NCBI GenBank assembly: GCA_016191895.1
Contig: JACPVD010000249.1
Location: 1 to 15,020, forward strand
DNA from: Chloroflexota bacterium
Lineage (GTDB): Bacteria > Chloroflexota > Anaerolineae > Anaerolineales > Villigracilaceae
Direction: 5' to 3'
DNA: 15,020 nt
In this document: in pieces, positions 12,717 to 15,020 of the stretch
How positions within the stretch are numbered: the stretch's first letter is position 1
How the letters are laid out: each line of letters begins with the position of its first letter
Translations under genes and position numbers: made by a program
The notes under the pieces: generated by a model
Seen by the model: the letters and a program-made list of their open reading frames with translations, nothing else
Database searches by the model: none
Told to the model about the DNA's origin: nothing

Positions 12717-13253
12717 ATGAGACGCTTCCTTATTGGTGTTTTATTCCTGCTGACTTCCTGTACATCGCCTGAGACTCCCACGTCGCCGCTTCGCGCATCC
12801 TTACCGGACCTTGGGCCTGCTCCCGAACTGACGAATGAATCCTGGCTGAATGTGGATGCGCCCCTGCGCCTCGCGAATCTGCGCGGCAAGGTCGTCGCCA
12901 TCGACATGTGGACGTTTGGCTGAATTAACTGCAAACATGTGATTCCTTCGTTGAAGGAATGGGACAAGAAATACCGCGATCAGGGGCTTGTGGTCATCGG
13001 CAATCATTACCCCGAATTTTCATTCGAAGAAGACCTGGCCAACCTGCAAAACGCCGTCGCGGAATACGGCATCGAATACGCCGTTGCGCAGGATAACGAC
13101 GGCGCGACCTGGCGGGCGTATAAAAATCACTACTGGCCCACGCTCTATCTCATCGATAAAAACGGACATATCCGCTACATCCACATCGGCGAAGGGAAAT
13201 ACGACGAGACCGAAGCCGCCATTCAAAGTTTGCTGGCGGAAGAATATCCGTAA
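12717..13253 (+). CDS. Thioredoxin-like lipoprotein, probable selenoprotein (UxxC)
   Basis: 178 residues if the in-frame TGA at 12921-12923 is read as selenocysteine (U69). The start MRRFLIGVLFLLTSC is a lipoprotein signal with lipid-anchored Cys15, so the protein sits outside the membrane. The thioredoxin-like domain follows: LRGKVVAIDMWTFG, then U69-I-N-C72, then KHVIPSLKEWDKKY, VVIGNHYPEFSFEED and cis-Pro141 in HYWPTLYLIDKNGHIRYIHIGEG. This matches the DipZ/TlpA-like group, whose active site reads W-T-Y-x-C-I-N-C; the TGA falls exactly on its first, attacking cysteine. No other stop or frameshift exists over the remaining 109 codons. A hairpin suited to a bacterial SECIS follows the TGA. 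The alternative is a nonsense mutation or sequencing error at a TGC or TGT codon. It is followed by msrP and msrQ. Confidence 0.78.
12938..12966 (+). promoter_or_regulatory. Candidate bacterial SECIS element
   Basis: The stem ATTCCTTC (12942-12949) and GAAGGAAT (12953-12960) is perfect, with loop GTT. An outer TGT/ACA helix (12938-12940 with 12964-12966) extends it past an internal loop. The apical loop begins 27 nt after the TGA and its first base is G, in line with the bacterial SECIS rule of a G at loop position 1 or 2 and a loop 16-37 nt downstream. It is also coding sequence, so chance pairing is possible. Confidence 0.55.
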
Positions 13254-13263
13254 CACGTAATAC

Positions 13264-13304
13264 GGGTCTCGATACGCTCGCGTCAAACGCCCGCTACTCG
13301 ACCC
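13264..13304. repeat. Weak intergenic palindrome before msrP
   Basis: GGGTCTCGA (13264-13272) faces TCGACCC (13298-13304), pairing with a two-base bulge. The interior contains TACGCTCG and CGCTACTCG, alike in content but poorly paired. It fits the pattern of palindromes in other gaps of this window. No T tract is present. A good ribosome site for msrP (AAGGAGAG) lies further downstream. Confidence 0.35.
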
Positions 13305-13345
13305 ACGCAACACCCATGCCCCATTAACATGATAAGGAGAGAGCC

Positions 13346-14305
13346 ATGACCCACTTATACAAATCCGTTCCAATTCGTTCGTATGAAATCACCCCGAGGG
13401 ATGCGTACCTTTCGCGGCGCGATTTCATGAAGGCCGCCACCATCGCCGGCGGCGCGGCGTTACTGGCCGCGTGCGCCCCCGCGCCCACAGCGGAGGAAAA
13501 CCCGCAGAACGCTGAATCAGGCCCAACGTCCAGCGCGACCGATGAGTTGGGGGACCCGGTCAACTCCTATGAAGACATCACAAACTATAACAACTACTAC
13601 GAGTTCACGGTCAACAAACAACAGGTGGCGGATATGGCGCAGGGATTCACCGTCAGCCCGTGGACGGTGGAAGTGGGCGGGTTGGTCAACAATCCCAAAA
13701 CATTCGGCATCGAAGACCTGTTGAAACTCTTCCCGCAGGAGGAACGTATTTATCGGTTACGCTGTGTGGAGGCGTGGAGCATGGTCATCCCGTGGGAAGG
13801 ATTCGCGCTGGCGAGTTTGCTCGAAATGGTCGAGCCGACATCGGATGCGAAGTACGTGCGTTTTGAAACCGTTCATCGCCCTGAAGAAATGCCCGGGCAA
13901 AAGAGTCCGTTCTATCCCTGGCCGTATCAGGAGGGACTGCGTCTTGATGAAGCCATGAATGAATTGGCGTTTCTCGCCACTGGTTTGTACGGCGAGCCGA
14001 ATGTGCCGCAAAACGGCGCGCCGATTCGATTGGTGGTACCATGGAAATATGGATTCAAATCGATCAAGTCGATCGTGAAGATCGAATTGGTTTCCGAAAT
14101 GCCCGCCACCTTATGGAACGATATCGCGTCGAATGAATATGGCTTTTATGCAAACGTGAATCCCGCTGTCGATCATCCGCGCTGGTCACAGGCCTCCGAG
14201 CGACGCATCGGTGAACTCAGCCGCCGCGCTACACTGCCGTTCAACGGCTACGGCGAGCAGGTGGCCGCGCTTTACGATGGCATGGATTTGAGCGTGGATT
14301 ATTAG
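13346..14305 (+). CDS. msrP: Protein-methionine-sulfoxide reductase catalytic subunit MsrP (YedY)
   Basis: 319 aa, close to E. coli MsrP (334). This is a molybdopterin enzyme that reduces methionine sulfoxide in exported proteins, fed by membrane partner MsrQ. Twin-arginine signal SRRDFMKAA (23-31) is followed by hydrophobic AGGAALLAAC; the LLAAC looks like a lipobox with Cys43, so it is probably exported folded and lipid-anchored, unlike the soluble E. coli enzyme. The Mo ligand is Cys140 in RLRCVEAWSMVIPWEG. The cofactor-site block APIRLVVPWKYGFKSIKSI is typical of YedY. The ribosome site AAGGAGAG lies 6 bp before the ATG. The adjacent msrQ confirms the identity. It shares the sulfite-oxidase fold with the cytoplasmic enzyme at 2815. 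Confidence 0.93.
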   Translation: MTHLYKSVPIRSYEITPRDAYLSRRDFMKAATIAGGAALLAACAPAPTAEENPQNAESGPTSSATDELGDPVNSYEDITNYNNYYEFTVNKQQVADMAQGFTVSPWTVEVGGLVNNPKTFGIEDLLKLFPQEERIYRLRCVEAWSMVIPWEGFALASLLEMVEPTSDAKYVRFETVHRPEEMPGQKSPFYPWPYQEGLRLDEAMNELAFLATGLYGEPNVPQNGAPIRLVVPWKYGFKSIKSIVKIELVSEMPATLWNDIASNEYGFYANVNPAVDHPRWSQASERRIGELSRRATLPFNGYGEQVAALYDGMDLSVDY

Positions 14306-14317
14306 TTTTCACCCGGA

Positions 14318-14405
14318 GTGCGTCGCACCAGACTTAACAGTGCGAATCCGGTCGAGCAGATTCTCCTGTTTAACGGATGGATCCAATCTGCCCGGTGCGA
14401 CGCAC
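14318..14405. repeat. Palindromic element between msrP and msrQ
   Basis: GTGCGTCGCACC (14318-14329) and GGTGCGACGCAC (14394-14405) are exact inverted copies, and each arm is itself palindromic (GTGCG-T-CGCAC). Inside, GCAGATT faces AATCTGC as a second inverted pair (near 14356 and 14385). The element fills nearly the whole 114-bp gap. No T tract is present, so msrP transcripts could continue into msrQ. Confidence 0.7.
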
Positions 14406-14419
14406 CCTCTGGCCAAATA

Positions 14420-15020
14420 ATGAAAAAATTTCCCTACACTCCCCTGCAAATCGCCGTTCATCTTTATGCCTGGTCGGGCATCGCATTTTTGCTTTTCGAT
14501 TTCTTCACCGGCAACCTTTCGCCCAATCCCATTCAAGACCTCGAACAGCGCACCGGCCGGCACGCTATCACCCTGCTTGTGTTGTCGCTGTTATGCACGC
14601 CGATCAACACAGTCTTTAAATGGAGCGAGCCTCTCAAACGCCGCCGCGCATTGGGTTTGTACACGTTTCTCTATGCCACCATTCATGTCATCATCTTCGC
14701 CGATCTCGATTATGGTTTCGCGTGGAGTCTGTTGATCGACGAATTCATTCAAAAGCCGCGTCTCATCGTCGGGTTGATTGCGTTCACGTTGTTGATTCCG
14801 CTCGCCATCACATCCTTCGACATCTGGAAAAAACGTCTCGGCAAAAACTGGAAGCGCCTGCATCAGGCCATTTACCTGATCGCGCCGCTTGTCTTTCTTC
14901 ATTACATCTGGAGCAAGAAAGGCGACGTGCTTTCCCTGCAAGGCGAAGTGCTCAAGCCTTTGATTTATGGACTCATCATCGGGATTTTTCTCATCGTTCG
15001 GATTCCCCCAATTCGCAAAG
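14420..15020 (+). CDS. msrQ: Heme-binding membrane subunit MsrQ (YedZ), 3' end outside window
   Basis: 200 codons are visible with no stop before the window edge. MsrQ is a multi-span b-type heme protein that passes electrons, probably from quinols or a flavin reductase, to MsrP. Matching family blocks are RTGRHAITLLVLSLLCTPIN, ALGLYTFLYATIHVIIF, PLAITSF, then RLGKNWKRLHQAIYLIAPLVFLHYIWSKKG. Histidines suited as heme ligands are His89, His148 and His161, with His48 also conserved-looking. Several hydrophobic spans are present. The ATG at 14420 has no clear ribosome site; it directly follows a palindromic element. The length seen is near the full E. coli size (211), so little is missing. Confidence 0.92.
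   Translation, partial: MKKFPYTPLQIAVHLYAWSGIAFLLFDFFTGNLSPNPIQDLEQRTGRHAITLLVLSLLCTPINTVFKWSEPLKRRRALGLYTFLYATIHVIIFADLDYGFAWSLLIDEFIQKPRLIVGLIAFTLLIPLAITSFDIWKKRLGKNWKRLHQAIYLIAPLVFLHYIWSKKGDVLSLQGEVLKPLIYGLIIGIFLIVRIPPIRK

Noticed and set aside
12717..12923. Treating the first part of the thioredoxin-like gene as a complete short lipoprotein
   Set aside because: The product would end one residue before the active-site motif, and the rest of the domain continues in the same frame right after the TGA, so the two parts are one gene.
12921..12923. Genome-wide reassignment of TGA to Trp or Gly
   Set aside because: pstA, the NUDIX gene and the sulfurtransferase gene end at TGA where their families end, so TGA is a normal stop here.

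Overview
The window reads as a chromosomal stretch of a bacterium, most likely a Chloroflexota/Anaerolineae-type organism. This is inferred from gene style rather than a marker gene: moderate-to-high GC, a surface protein with a long Pro/Thr-rich stalk, lipoprotein forms of enzymes that are periplasmic in proteobacteria, and many short palindromic repeats between genes. TGA is used as a normal stop (pstA, the NUDIX gene and the sulfurtransferase gene all end in TGA), so the genetic code is standard.

Left end (1-1600): the end of a phosphate-uptake operon (pstA C-terminus, then pstB) closes with a long perfect-palindrome terminator shared with a convergent small membrane-protein gene. 1600-2800 is a gene-poor scar. 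It holds a possibly structured RNA leader, a badly decayed ORF that drifts through all three frames, and about 600 bp with no convincing gene. 2815-5107: a cytoplasmic molybdopterin (sulfite-oxidase-fold) enzyme, a YajO-like aldo/keto reductase and a NUDIX hydrolase. 5150-5728 (minus): a membrane-anchored Pro/Thr-stalk surface protein. 5944-8479: a sugar-nucleotidyltransferase-like protein with a left-handed beta-helix tail, a small uncharacterised protein and a class I/II aminotransferase. 8628-9202: two overlapping small genes of unknown function. 9295-12645: a two-domain rhodanese sulfurtransferase, a STAS-domain protein, a peptidase-S51-like protein and an MFS exporter. 12717-15020: a thioredoxin-like lipoprotein followed by msrP and msrQ, the extracytoplasmic methionine-sulfoxide reductase pair; msrQ runs off the window end.

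The standout is the thioredoxin-like lipoprotein gene at 12717-13253. A single in-frame TGA sits exactly where the first cysteine of the family's C-I-N-C redox motif belongs. The frame continues intact with all later family features, and a G-containing 8-bp hairpin lies 18-37 nt past the TGA. This fits a selenocysteine (U-I-N-C) protein and its SECIS element. Its position just upstream of msrPQ suggests, by inference only, a surface redox-repair module.

Other points of note: a PstB whose Q-loop glutamine is alanine; a palindromic repeat inserted in frame inside the nucleotidyltransferase gene; a series of different intergenic palindromes; and two genes that look leaderless.
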